From positions 1-48,632 of the forward strand of contig JAFWOX010000099.1 of NCBI GenBank assembly GCA_017545325.1: a stretch of 48,632 nt of DNA. Direction: 5' to 3'. The notes beneath the pieces are model-generated. The model was not told where the DNA came from and did not search any database. It was given only the letters and a program-made list of their open reading frames with translations. Of the stretch, positions 22,764 to 29,794 are shown piece by piece (the first letter of the stretch is position 1; every line of letters begins with the position of its first letter). The stretch comes from Oscillospiraceae bacterium. Lineage in GTDB: Bacteria; Bacillota_A; Clostridia; Oscillospirales; Oscillospiraceae. Position numbers and translations under genes: made by a program.

Positions 22764-23679
22764 GCCCTTCCAACAGGAGCTCTATCAGCTGCGGTGCCGC
22801 TGGAAGAGCTGGATCCTGCTCTGCATGGCGCTGCTGGGCTGCTTCCTCATAGAAAACAGTACGCCGATCGGTACTTATTGGGATGATGTGAAGATTGACG
22901 CACAAAGCATCAAACTCATGACCAAGGCAGCCGCGGAAAGTCACGTCGTCTATTATATGAACAGCTCGAAAACCAGGCATGACAAGGAACTGGTCGGCTT
23001 AGGCGATGTGTACGGTCTCCCTCCAGGTTCCGTCAAAAACGCGGAGGATATCTATGCCGCGCTGACGGAGGCGGAGTATACCCGGGTCATGTGGTTCGGC
23101 GGCGGGCTCCTTTGCCTCTGCATCATCCTGCCCGCAGTATTGATCCGTTATCCCCTGAATACCGGGGTCCCGGAATGGAGCGCAAGATACTGCGGCTCCA
23201 GGCGTAAGGTCGCCCGGGCCAAGGTTTTACTCTGCAATCTGCTGATTCTTTTGTTCAGTCTGGCCTATACGCTGCTTCTGGTATACGTCTACGCCCGGTA
23301 CATCGTTTCCCGGCAGGGGATCGGCTTTTTCCTGGGCACCCTGGCGGCGCACACCCTGATGGAGCTGGCGGTACTGAGCATCCCCCTGTATATTGCTTTT
23401 CGCTGCAAGAACATCTTTAGTGTTTTAGGTTTCAATACCCTGTATGGGGTACTCTGTTACGCCGTGAACGTAGCGGCCCATTATCAGGACGGGGTGCTGT
23501 TCATCCCCTTCCCCGCCTGGCTTCATGGGCTTCGGCCCCTTTGGCAGCCGGGAGCTCCGGTGCTTTGGCTCGTCGCCTCCGCCCTGGTCTCCCTGGTCTG
23601 GATCCTGGTTTTCGCCTGGCTGTCTGTCCGGCATTTTGAACGGGTGGGAGACAAGCCTGCCGCACAGTCGGAGGGGTAA
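22756..23679 (+). CDS. ABC-2-like membrane protein, copy 1
   Basis: This 307-residue protein has about six helices: ~18-33, ~112-132 ('WFGGGLLCLCIILPAVLIRY'), ~155-180, ~190-215, ~220-240, ~268-290. A ~75-residue hydrophilic stretch lies between helices 1 and 2, like the extracytoplasmic loop of ABC-2 permeases. It is related to the next gene over its whole length, with long shared segments such as 'GVLCYAVNVAAHYQDGV' and 'FIPFPAWLHGLR'. It overlaps the pseudo-ATPase gene by 8 nt. By context it may form the membrane part of a transporter-like complex or the substrate of the M56 system; no substrate can be inferred. Confidence 0.75.
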   Translation: MGKPFQQELYQLRCRWKSWILLCMALLGCFLIENSTPIGTYWDDVKIDAQSIKLMTKAAAESHVVYYMNSSKTRHDKELVGLGDVYGLPPGSVKNAEDIYAALTEAEYTRVMWFGGGLLCLCIILPAVLIRYPLNTGVPEWSARYCGSRRKVARAKVLLCNLLILLFSLAYTLLLVYVYARYIVSRQGIGFFLGTLAAHTLMELAVLSIPLYIAFRCKNIFSVLGFNTLYGVLCYAVNVAAHYQDGVLFIPFPAWLHGLRPLWQPGAPVLWLVASALVSLVWILVFAWLSVRHFERVGDKPAAQSEG

Positions 23680-23682
23680 ACC

Positions 23683-24603
23683 ATGGGAAGGAATCTGAGA
23701 CAGGAGATCTATCAGTTTTTCCATCGATGGGGCGCCATCATCCTGGTTCTGGCGGCGCTCATCGGCAATTACTGGCTGGATACCAAGCTCCCTATTGGTA
23801 CGGAAAAATGGAACTGGCATATCGACGCCAGATGTATGGAACTCACCACCAAGGGTGAACATGCGTACATTTCGGACTTCCGCCAGCGCCGCTCCGAAAA
23901 ACAGCCCGGCAAGTATCCCTTTGACGAGTATCTGGCGGCGTATGCACACAGTTTTGGTCTGGATGAATACGGTGTCACTTCCTATGAGGAGATCTTTCCT
24001 CTTCTCGCAAAGGCACAATATGTGCGGACCCAGTGGTTTTGCGGGGGGCTGCTGTTCCTGTGCATTCTCTTCCCCCCGGTGCTGATCCGCTATCCCCTGA
24101 GCACCGGCGTCCCAATGCTTGCCGCCCGCTTGTGCGGCTCCCGGAAGCAGGTCGCCAGGGCGAAGCTGACGTTCTGCTATACCCTGGCATTTCTCATCTG
24201 TCTGTTCACCTGGTTGTTTCAACTGCTTGTATACGCGGGGGCCATCGTCTCCCAGGCAGGCTTTGCCTATGTCCTGGCCACTCTGCTGCTGCGGATCCTG
24301 ACAGATCTGGCCGTGCTGTCCATCCCCTTTTACTTTGCTTTCCGCATCTCCAACCCCTTTGCCGTACTGGGGTTCAACACCGCATACGGCGTCCTGTGCT
24401 ACGCCGTGAACGTGGCGGCCCATTATCAGGATGGGGTAGTATTCATCCCCTTTCCCGCCTGGCTCCACGGCCTGCGCAGTCTTTGGCAGCCGGGAGCCTC
24501 GCCCCTGTGGCTCATCGCCTCCGCTCTGGTCTCTCTGGCCTATATTCTGGTTTTCAGTTGGCTCTCCGTACAATGCTTTGAAAGGTTTGAACCCAAGTCC
24601 TGA
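23683..24603 (+). CDS. ABC-2-like membrane protein, copy 2
   Basis: A 306-residue paralogue of the preceding gene, separated by 3 bp. The helix layout is the same and the second half is close ('LIRYPLSTGVPMLAARLCGS', 'VLGFNTAYGVLCYAVNVAAH', 'SALVSLAYILVFSWLSVQCF'). The loop after helix 1 is the most divergent part, as expected if it faces the outside and was free to specialise. Two unequal half-transporters made by tandem duplication would give a heterodimer. The stop at 24601-24603 is followed by foreign-looking sequence and then by the tail of a third copy. Confidence 0.75.
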   Translation: MGRNLRQEIYQFFHRWGAIILVLAALIGNYWLDTKLPIGTEKWNWHIDARCMELTTKGEHAYISDFRQRRSEKQPGKYPFDEYLAAYAHSFGLDEYGVTSYEEIFPLLAKAQYVRTQWFCGGLLFLCILFPPVLIRYPLSTGVPMLAARLCGSRKQVARAKLTFCYTLAFLICLFTWLFQLLVYAGAIVSQAGFAYVLATLLLRILTDLAVLSIPFYFAFRISNPFAVLGFNTAYGVLCYAVNVAAHYQDGVVFIPFPAWLHGLRSLWQPGASPLWLIASALVSLAYILVFSWLSVQCFERFEPKS

Positions 24604-24673
24604 CAGCGCTTTGGTACGGAAAAGAGCATAGGCTGAACCGATATTATCTATTATCGTAAGGAGCTTGAATACC

Positions 24674-24841
24674 ATGAAACGCAAATCCGAAAAGACAGCT
24701 TTTCGTAGGTTCGATGAAAAGAAAAAGGTGATTGTTCTCAACACCAACGAGACGCAGCGCGACGAAGAAAAAGCTGCTGTTCGGACCTTTCTTTTGAGCA
24801 ACTGTTTTCCTGAGGGAAAGAAAACAAAGCCCGCTGATTAA
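24674..24841 (+). CDS. Small basic protein of unknown function, probably transferred
   Basis: A 55-residue frame with AAGGAG 9 nt before its ATG. The product is highly charged ('KSEKTAFRRFDEKKKVIVL', 'ETQRDEEKAAVRTFLLSN') and its codons prefer A and T at third positions (AAA, GAA, GTT), unlike the GC-ending neighbours. Its stop abuts the beginning of the truncated third permease copy, and a KTR-domain gene typical of conjugative elements follows. I read it as cargo or a scar of a mobile element. I cannot name it; it might also be part of a truncated recombinase module. Confidence 0.5.
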   Translation: MKRKSEKTAFRRFDEKKKVIVLNTNETQRDEEKAAVRTFLLSNCFPEGKKTKPAD

Positions 24842-24975
24842 CACCGGGGACACCGCCACTGTGGCTTGTCGCCGCTGCCCTGGTCTCCCTGGCCTGGATC
24901 TTGATCTTCGGCTGGCTGTCTGTCCGATGGTTCGAAAAGACCGGGGGAAAGCAGCCGTATGATTTGATTAAGTGA
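24842..24975 (+). pseudogene. C-terminal remnant of a third ABC-2-like membrane protein copy
   Basis: Read in the frame that starts at 24844, this stretch encodes 'PGTPPLWLVAAALVSLAWIL' followed by 'IFGWLSVRWFEKTGGKQPYD' and a stop at 24973. It aligns with the last ~40 residues of the two upstream permeases (PGASPLWLIASALVSLAYIL in copy 2). No start codon or upstream part of the gene is left. The rest was removed at the junction with the 55-residue gene. Confidence 0.85.
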
Positions 24976-24985
24976 GGCGCAATGC

Positions 24986-25171
24986 ATGTCAAAGCCATCC
25001 AGGAAGGAATTCTGGCTTCTCTGCCCGGTATGCGGGGGAAAAACCAGAACAAGAGTGCAGGAAGACACCGTGCTGGTGCATTTTCCCCTGTTCTGCCCCA
25101 AATGCCGGGCTGTGACCCGGATCAACTATGAAAAAGAGAATATGGTGTTGATCGAAGAGCCGGACGCATAG
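24986..25171 (+). CDS. Cysteine-rich KTR domain protein (mobile-element type)
   Basis: This 61-residue protein has the CPVCGGKTRTRVQEDT...FPLFCPKC pattern of the Cys-rich KTR family (I recall it as PF14205), two CxxC knuckles that should hold one zinc. The family is best known as small cargo proteins of conjugative elements in gut Bacillota, often near tetracycline-resistance genes. Its end 'NMVLIEEPDA' matches the usual family end. GTGAGG lies upstream of the ATG. With the 55-residue gene before it, this marks a decayed insertion. The exact role is unknown. Confidence 0.88.
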   Translation: MSKPSRKEFWLLCPVCGGKTRTRVQEDTVLVHFPLFCPKCRAVTRINYEKENMVLIEEPDA

Positions 25172-25174
25172 ACG

Positions 25175-25210
25175 CAGAGCCAGTCCCCTGAATCCCAGGG
25201 ACCGGCTCTG
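25175..25210 (+). terminator. Terminator after the KTR gene
   Basis: Stem CAGAGCC-A-GTCCC / GGGAC-C-GGCTCTG (one mismatch) followed by TGTTTTGTTT, starting 3 bp after the stop. It separates the BlaI/M56 locus and its scar from the importer. Confidence 0.85.
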
Positions 25211-25271
25211 TGTTTTGTTTCAGCCGGAACAGCAATTTCTGAGTGCGCTTCGGCGCAGAAAGGAGCAAACC

Positions 25272-27416
25272 ATGAAACGGATCTTCCTTCTTCTATTGGT
25301 TTTTGTCTTTCTCTTCACCGCTGCCTGCGGAAACGGCGGCGGGAAACCCCCGGCAGGGACGAACGCCCCTGCCGCGCCGACGCCGGAACCTGCGTCGGAT
25401 ACCCGGTATGTGCGCTGGACGGCGGCGGAGGATCGGACTTATCCCCTGGTCTGCGCCGACGTGGACTACGGCTGGGGGAAGCTCTGCCTCCTGGGAGAAC
25501 AGGAAGAAAAGCCCGTGCTGCTGTACGGCGGCACGGAGCCTCAAACCATTGCCATGGATCAGAGCTATACCTTGGTCGCCGCAGGGCCGGAGTGTGTGTG
25601 GCTGGGAGCGGAAAAGGACCTGGTGTGCCTGGACGACCAGGGAAATCAAACGCTTTCCCTGACCCTTTCCGAAAAAACGGAGGACATGACTTGTGATGGT
25701 GACGGCAATCTCTGGGCCGCCCACAAGAGCGCCCTGACCCTGGTGCGGATTGACGGCAGCACCGAGACCGTCTCTCTGCCCCAGGGCTTCACCGCCGGGA
25801 CCCTCTGCCGCCTGGGCTCAGGCGGGATCGGGGTATTCGCCTCCAGGGCCAAAGGGGACGTTTCCCCCGTACTGCGTCTGACCGCAGAGGACCGGGATCC
25901 CCAACCGCTGGCGGGAGCGGAAGCCTGGCCCATGGTCGCCACGGGAGACGACACTGCCGATTTTTACTACTACATGGAATGGGGAAAGGACCATCCCCTC
26001 AGCGGGGGCAAACAGATTTTCCGTTTTGCAGACGGCAGGAGCACGCCTGCCCTGGACCTGGCCGGGTTAGGCCACGAGGGCCGGCTCCGGGGAATCTGCC
26101 CGGACGGCGCCGACTTCATCGTGCTCTACACGACGGAGGACTCCGCGGGATTCCTGCGCCTGAAGCGGACGGAGGCGGAAAAACAGATCATCACCATGGC
26201 CCGGCTGGAGACCAACCACATCAACACGGATCTCATTGACCGCTTCAATGCCGAGCACCCGGAGTATTACCTGGTGAGCCGCGTTTACGGCAGCGAGGAT
26301 GAGCTGCATCTGGATATTCTGGCCGGGGACCGGCCGGACCTGCTGAGCGGAATGTGCGTGAGCACAGAGGTCTATGCCGCCAAGGGGCTGCTGGCGGACC
26401 TGTACCCGTATCTGGAACAGGAGCCGGGACTGCTGGAGGACTTGATCCCAAGCATACTGAAGTCCCTGGAGACCACCGGCGGCAAGCTGACCCAGCTCTG
26501 CCCGGACTATGTCCTGTATACCTGCGCAGCTCCCAAACGCTATGCGGGAAACGCTGACCGCTGGACGCTGGCGGATCTGGAGCGCATCTGTACCGAAAAC
26601 CCGGAGTTGACCCTGTGGGGACCGGAACGGGGAATGAAGCTTCTGGATGTCATGCTGTGCGGCATTCTGGAGCACTTCGCAGACCTGGAAAGCCAGGAGC
26701 TGCACTTCGATTCCCCGGAGTTTATCGCATATCTGGATTTTCTCTCGGAGATGGATCAGCGCGCCCAGAGCTTTTCCGGCAGTTTTGACTATGCGGACGG
26801 GGATATCCTGCTCTGCGTCGAGAATTTCACCTCTGTTGCCGGCGAATCTCCTTCCGCTTCCGTTTCCGGCTATGTCCAGGCCATGGCGCAGTTGGACATG
26901 GACGCGCTGCAGTTTGTCGGCTTCCCCGCTGAGGGGGGCACGGGCTGTCGGATCAACGCCACATCCCTGTTTTCCGTGATGGCGGGAACCGGGAACGAAG
27001 AGGCGGCCTGGGCTTTCCTCCGCTGGACTCTTGAGGAGAGCGTTCAGGAAACCATGACGACCTATATCCCCATCCGAAAAAGCGTTTTGGAAGCCCAGCT
27101 GAAACGTGCCGGGGAAGGTACCCCGGAAACTACCGTTACCCGATACAAGGACCCTGCCGGGGCCGCCGCCGGAACGAATACGGAGACCTACACCGTGACC
27201 ATCCCCGCCATACCGGGGCTGACCGAGGCGGAACTCGACCTTTTTCGAGATCTCCTGGATCGGGCGGAGGGGCTGTATCAGGACGCCATGATCCATCCCT
27301 GCTATGCCCTGATCTCTGACGAATGCCGGACCCTGTTCAACGGGCAGAAGACCGCTGCCGAAACCGCAGCCTCCATCCAGGCCAAGATGGCCATCTACCT
27401 GGCGGAGCGGGGATGA
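25272..27416 (+). CDS. Extracellular solute-binding lipoprotein with an N-terminal propeller-like domain
   Basis: This 714-residue lipoprotein has a signal MKRIFLLLLVFVFLFTAAC (lipobox T-A-A-C, Cys19) and a Pro-rich linker. Residues ~45-300 show repeated short blades ('VDYGWGKLCLLGEQEEKPVLL', 'CVWLGAEKDLVCLDDQGNQTL', 'DGNLWAAHKSALTLVRIDGS') that look like a beta-propeller. From ~305 on is a family-1 solute-binding domain ('NTDLIDRFNAEHPEYYLVSR', 'DLLSGMCVSTEVYAAKGLL', 'EEAAWAFLRWTLEESVQ'). It should capture a carbohydrate-like ligand for the permease that follows. AAAGGAG precedes the ATG; the frame is open 19 codons further upstream without a signal. The stop overlaps the permease start (ATGA). 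Confidence 0.88.
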   Translation: MKRIFLLLLVFVFLFTAACGNGGGKPPAGTNAPAAPTPEPASDTRYVRWTAAEDRTYPLVCADVDYGWGKLCLLGEQEEKPVLLYGGTEPQTIAMDQSYTLVAAGPECVWLGAEKDLVCLDDQGNQTLSLTLSEKTEDMTCDGDGNLWAAHKSALTLVRIDGSTETVSLPQGFTAGTLCRLGSGGIGVFASRAKGDVSPVLRLTAEDRDPQPLAGAEAWPMVATGDDTADFYYYMEWGKDHPLSGGKQIFRFADGRSTPALDLAGLGHEGRLRGICPDGADFIVLYTTEDSAGFLRLKRTEAEKQIITMARLETNHINTDLIDRFNAEHPEYYLVSRVYGSEDELHLDILAGDRPDLLSGMCVSTEVYAAKGLLADLYPYLEQEPGLLEDLIPSILKSLETTGGKLTQLCPDYVLYTCAAPKRYAGNADRWTLADLERICTENPELTLWGPERGMKLLDVMLCGILEHFADLESQELHFDSPEFIAYLDFLSEMDQRAQSFSGSFDYADGDILLCVENFTSVAGESPSASVSGYVQAMAQLDMDALQFVGFPAEGGTGCRINATSLFSVMAGTGNEEAAWAFLRWTLEESVQETMTTYIPIRKSVLEAQLKRAGEGTPETTVTRYKDPAGAAAGTNTETYTVTIPAIPGLTEAELDLFRDLLDRAEGLYQDAMIHPCYALISDECRTLFNGQKTAAETAASIQAKMAIYLAERG

Positions 27417-29158
27417 TGGAGATCCGGCCTGGGAAGCGCACGGCCCCGGGGGACACCCGCCCGGCGCTCTTTCTTCTCCCCAGTCTCCTGGGGACCCTGT
27501 GCTTCTATCTGCTCCCCTTTCTGATCATCCTTGTCTATTCCTTTTTCGATGATCCGATCCGCCGGAACTATACCGGCTTCGTCAATTATGCCGCCCTGCT
27601 GAAAAACCATGCCTTTTTGCTGGCGCTGAAGAATACGGTGCTGTTCCTGGCCGGTGCGGTGGGCTCCACCCTGCTGGTCTCCTTGCTCCTGGCCCTCGCG
27701 CTGCGCAGGCTTCTCTCCCGATCCGGACTGATGAAGGCCGCTCTGGCCCTGCCCCTTACGGTGCCGGCGGCAGCCGTCGTGATCCTGGTCACGATCCTGC
27801 TGGACTGGTACGGCGCCTTGAACGGTCTGCTCCGGAACCTGGGTCTGAACCCGGTGAACTGGCTGGAAGGCGTCTGGGCCAGACGGAGCATGATCCTTCT
27901 GTATCTCTGGAAGCACTGCGGTCTCTTTACCCTGCTCCTCACCGCGGCCCTGGAAACCATACCGAAGGATGAGCGGGAGGCAGCCCTTTTGGACGGAGCG
28001 GGCAAAGCCAGGATGTTTTTTTCCATTGAACTGCATCATATCGCCCCGGCGCTGCTGTTCACGGCGCTGGCGGGACTGCTCTTCGGCTTCCGCTTCTTTC
28101 GGGAAATCGTGCTGCTTTTCGGGCGCTATCCCGCGGAGGACCTGTATCTGGTGCAGCACTTCATGCGAAACGTCTTTTCCCTTTTGGATTACCAGAAGCT
28201 CAGCGCCGGGGCGGTGCTGCTCTTTCTGATGGCCGCCCTGGGCATGGGGATCCCCGCCCTGCTGATCCGCCGATTCGGCGGAGACGGGTTCCTGCTGCCC
28301 CAGCTGGAGATGACCGCCGGCCGAAAAGGCCGCCGCTTCCGGACGGGGGATATTCTCCCCGCTCTGATCCTGCTGCTCTGCGCTCTGCCCACGCTGCTGA
28401 CGCTGATCCACGCCCTGGCCGGAGAGGGAGAGCTCTGGGAACGGTACGCCGCCATATGGGACAGGCGTTCCCTGGAGCCGGAATCCGTCCGCCTGCTGCT
28501 GTGGCCGGAGAACCCGACCTGGGAGAGCTTCCGCGCCTTCTTTTCCGGCGGCGGTCTGCTGAGGGCCTATGGACGGAGCCTTCTGTACACGCTCCCGGCC
28601 CTTGCCGTACAGCTGCCCATATCCCTCTGCGCCGCCTGGGGCTTTGCCCGGCTTCGGGGCAGGCTCCGGAACATCCTGCTGCTCCTGTATATGATCCTGC
28701 TTCTCCTGCCCTGGGAGGTGACCCTGGTCCCCAATTTCTTCGTAGCCAAATGGCTGGGACTGCTGGAAACTCCCTGGGCGGTGTGGCTGCCCTCCGCCTT
28801 TTCTCCCATGCCGGTGTACCTGCTCACCAAGTATTTCGAGCGCCTTCCGCCAGAGCTGCGGGAGGCGGCGGAGCTGGATGGTGCCGGGGAATGGCAGGTT
28901 TTTATCCGGGTATCCCTTCCGAATATTCTCCCGGCCTTGGGTGCAGTGATTTTCCTCAGCTTCATTGACCTTTGGAACATGGTGGAATTGCCCCGCACTC
29001 TGCTGCGGCAGGAGTCGCTCATGCCGCTCTCCGTCACCCTGGCTTCCATTCGGGCCGACGCGCCTCTGGCTCCTGTGTTCGCCGCTTCCCTGCTGTATCT
29101 GCTCCCCCCCTTGGGTGCCATCCTGCTGATGCGGCGAAGGAAGCCGCCCGAGGAATGA
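27413..29158 (+). CDS. Single-chain MalF-MalG-type ABC sugar permease
   Basis: This 581-residue protein contains both permease subunits of a carbohydrate importer in one chain. The N-terminal half (MalF-like) has 'LFLLPSLLGTLCFYLLPFLI', 'RRNYTGFVNYAALL' and an EAA loop at ~187 ('EREAALLDGAGKARMFFSIEL'). The C-terminal half (MalG-like) has 'GRSLLYTLPALAVQLPISLC' and a second EAA loop at ~482 ('LREAAELDGAGEWQVFIRVSL'). A Lys/Arg-rich cytosolic link (~300-320) joins them. Normally these are two genes. No ATPase is encoded here, so a shared ATPase such as MsmK/MsmX elsewhere is likely. The start overlaps the binding-protein stop. Confidence 0.88.
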   Translation: MMEIRPGKRTAPGDTRPALFLLPSLLGTLCFYLLPFLIILVYSFFDDPIRRNYTGFVNYAALLKNHAFLLALKNTVLFLAGAVGSTLLVSLLLALALRRLLSRSGLMKAALALPLTVPAAAVVILVTILLDWYGALNGLLRNLGLNPVNWLEGVWARRSMILLYLWKHCGLFTLLLTAALETIPKDEREAALLDGAGKARMFFSIELHHIAPALLFTALAGLLFGFRFFREIVLLFGRYPAEDLYLVQHFMRNVFSLLDYQKLSAGAVLLFLMAALGMGIPALLIRRFGGDGFLLPQLEMTAGRKGRRFRTGDILPALILLLCALPTLLTLIHALAGEGELWERYAAIWDRRSLEPESVRLLLWPENPTWESFRAFFSGGGLLRAYGRSLLYTLPALAVQLPISLCAAWGFARLRGRLRNILLLLYMILLLLPWEVTLVPNFFVAKWLGLLETPWAVWLPSAFSPMPVYLLTKYFERLPPELREAAELDGAGEWQVFIRVSLPNILPALGAVIFLSFIDLWNMVELPRTLLRQESLMPLSVTLASIRADAPLAPVFAASLLYLLPPLGAILLMRRRKPPEE

Positions 29159-29184
29159 AGGCGCAGGCATTCAGACCCGCTGCG

Positions 29185-29204
29185 CCGGCGAGGGATCCTG
29201 CCGG
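29185..29204 (+). terminator. Terminator after the importer permease
   Basis: CCGGC / GCCGG stem with loop GAGGGATCCT (AGGATCCT is itself near-palindromic), followed by TTTTTT; 26 bp after the stop. Confidence 0.8.
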
Positions 29205-29241
29205 TTTTTTCCTGAAAGTGCGCAATATCCACGCCTTTGCC

Positions 29242-29270
29242 TTGACAAACCGCGCCTTTGCCGCTAAACT
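29242..29270 (+). promoter_or_regulatory. Promoter of the HEAT-repeat gene
   Basis: TTGACA (29242-29247), 17-bp spacer, TAAACT (29265-29270). The start codon is ~110 nt downstream, leaving a long leader. Confidence 0.85.
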
Positions 29271-29300
29271 GACAAAGTATTCATTTGTGTTTTTCCCGTC

Positions 29301-29342
29301 TGCCCGCCTCGCATCCCGGGGCTGCTGCCCCTCCGGCGGGCA
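29301..29342 (+). promoter_or_regulatory. Structured 5' leader of the HEAT-repeat gene
   Basis: An 8-bp outer stem TGCCCGCC / GGCGGGCA encloses a GGGG-CTGCTG-CCCC inner hairpin, all upstream of the ribosome site. It could protect the mRNA or act as a regulatory structure. Confidence 0.5.
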
Positions 29343-29381
29343 AGGAAGCGGAACTCATATTCAGAAAGGATGACTCGGTTC

Positions 29382-29723
29382 ATGGCAAACGACAAATTCA
29401 TCAAGTTCGCGAAGGAAAAGAACTGGAAGAAGCTCGCCAAGATCGGCACCAAGAAGAATCTGCAGGATGTGATCGACGCGGCGGAAGCCTGCGGCTACGG
29501 GCGCAGCGAAGAGGCGCGGAACATCCTCATCGATATTCTCGCCCGCCCTGAGCGCGAGGCGAAGATCGCCGCCATCAAGGGTCTGGGCGCCCTGCGGTAT
29601 GATCCCGACAGCCAGACGGAAGCCCTGCGGCATGCCAATCCCGGCAACGATCCCGAGCTGGCCGATCTGATCAAGGCCTCCATCGACGCTCTCCGGGACT
29701 ACACCCGGGAATCCAAGAAATAA
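29382..29723 (+). CDS. Small HEAT-repeat protein
   Basis: A 113-residue soluble protein made of about three HEAT-like helical pairs ('KFIKFAKEKNWKKLAKIGTK', 'NLQDVIDAAEACGYGRSEEA', 'REAKIAAIKGLGALRYDPD', 'ELADLIKASIDALRDYTRE'), a scaffold for protein binding. An AAAGG site lies 12 nt before the ATG at 29382 but would overlap the other Met codon at 29370, so the shorter start is preferred. It has its own promoter and terminator. Partners are unknown; small HEAT proteins of this type occur widely without known function. Confidence 0.82.
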   Translation: MANDKFIKFAKEKNWKKLAKIGTKKNLQDVIDAAEACGYGRSEEARNILIDILARPEREAKIAAIKGLGALRYDPDSQTEALRHANPGNDPELADLIKASIDALRDYTRESKK

Positions 29724-29743
29724 ACCATCGGATAAAAAGTTAG

Positions 29744-29770
29744 CGCTGCCTGTGTCTGACACAGGCAGCG
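29744..29770. terminator. Terminator between the HEAT gene and the export operon
   Basis: A 13-bp near-perfect inverted repeat (CGCTGCCTGTGTC / GACACAGGCAGCG), followed by TTTTTCTTTT on the plus strand and by CTAACTTTTT on the minus strand, so it can serve both convergent transcripts. Confidence 0.9.
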
Positions 29771-29794
29771 TTTTTCTTTTCGGCTCTATTTCGG

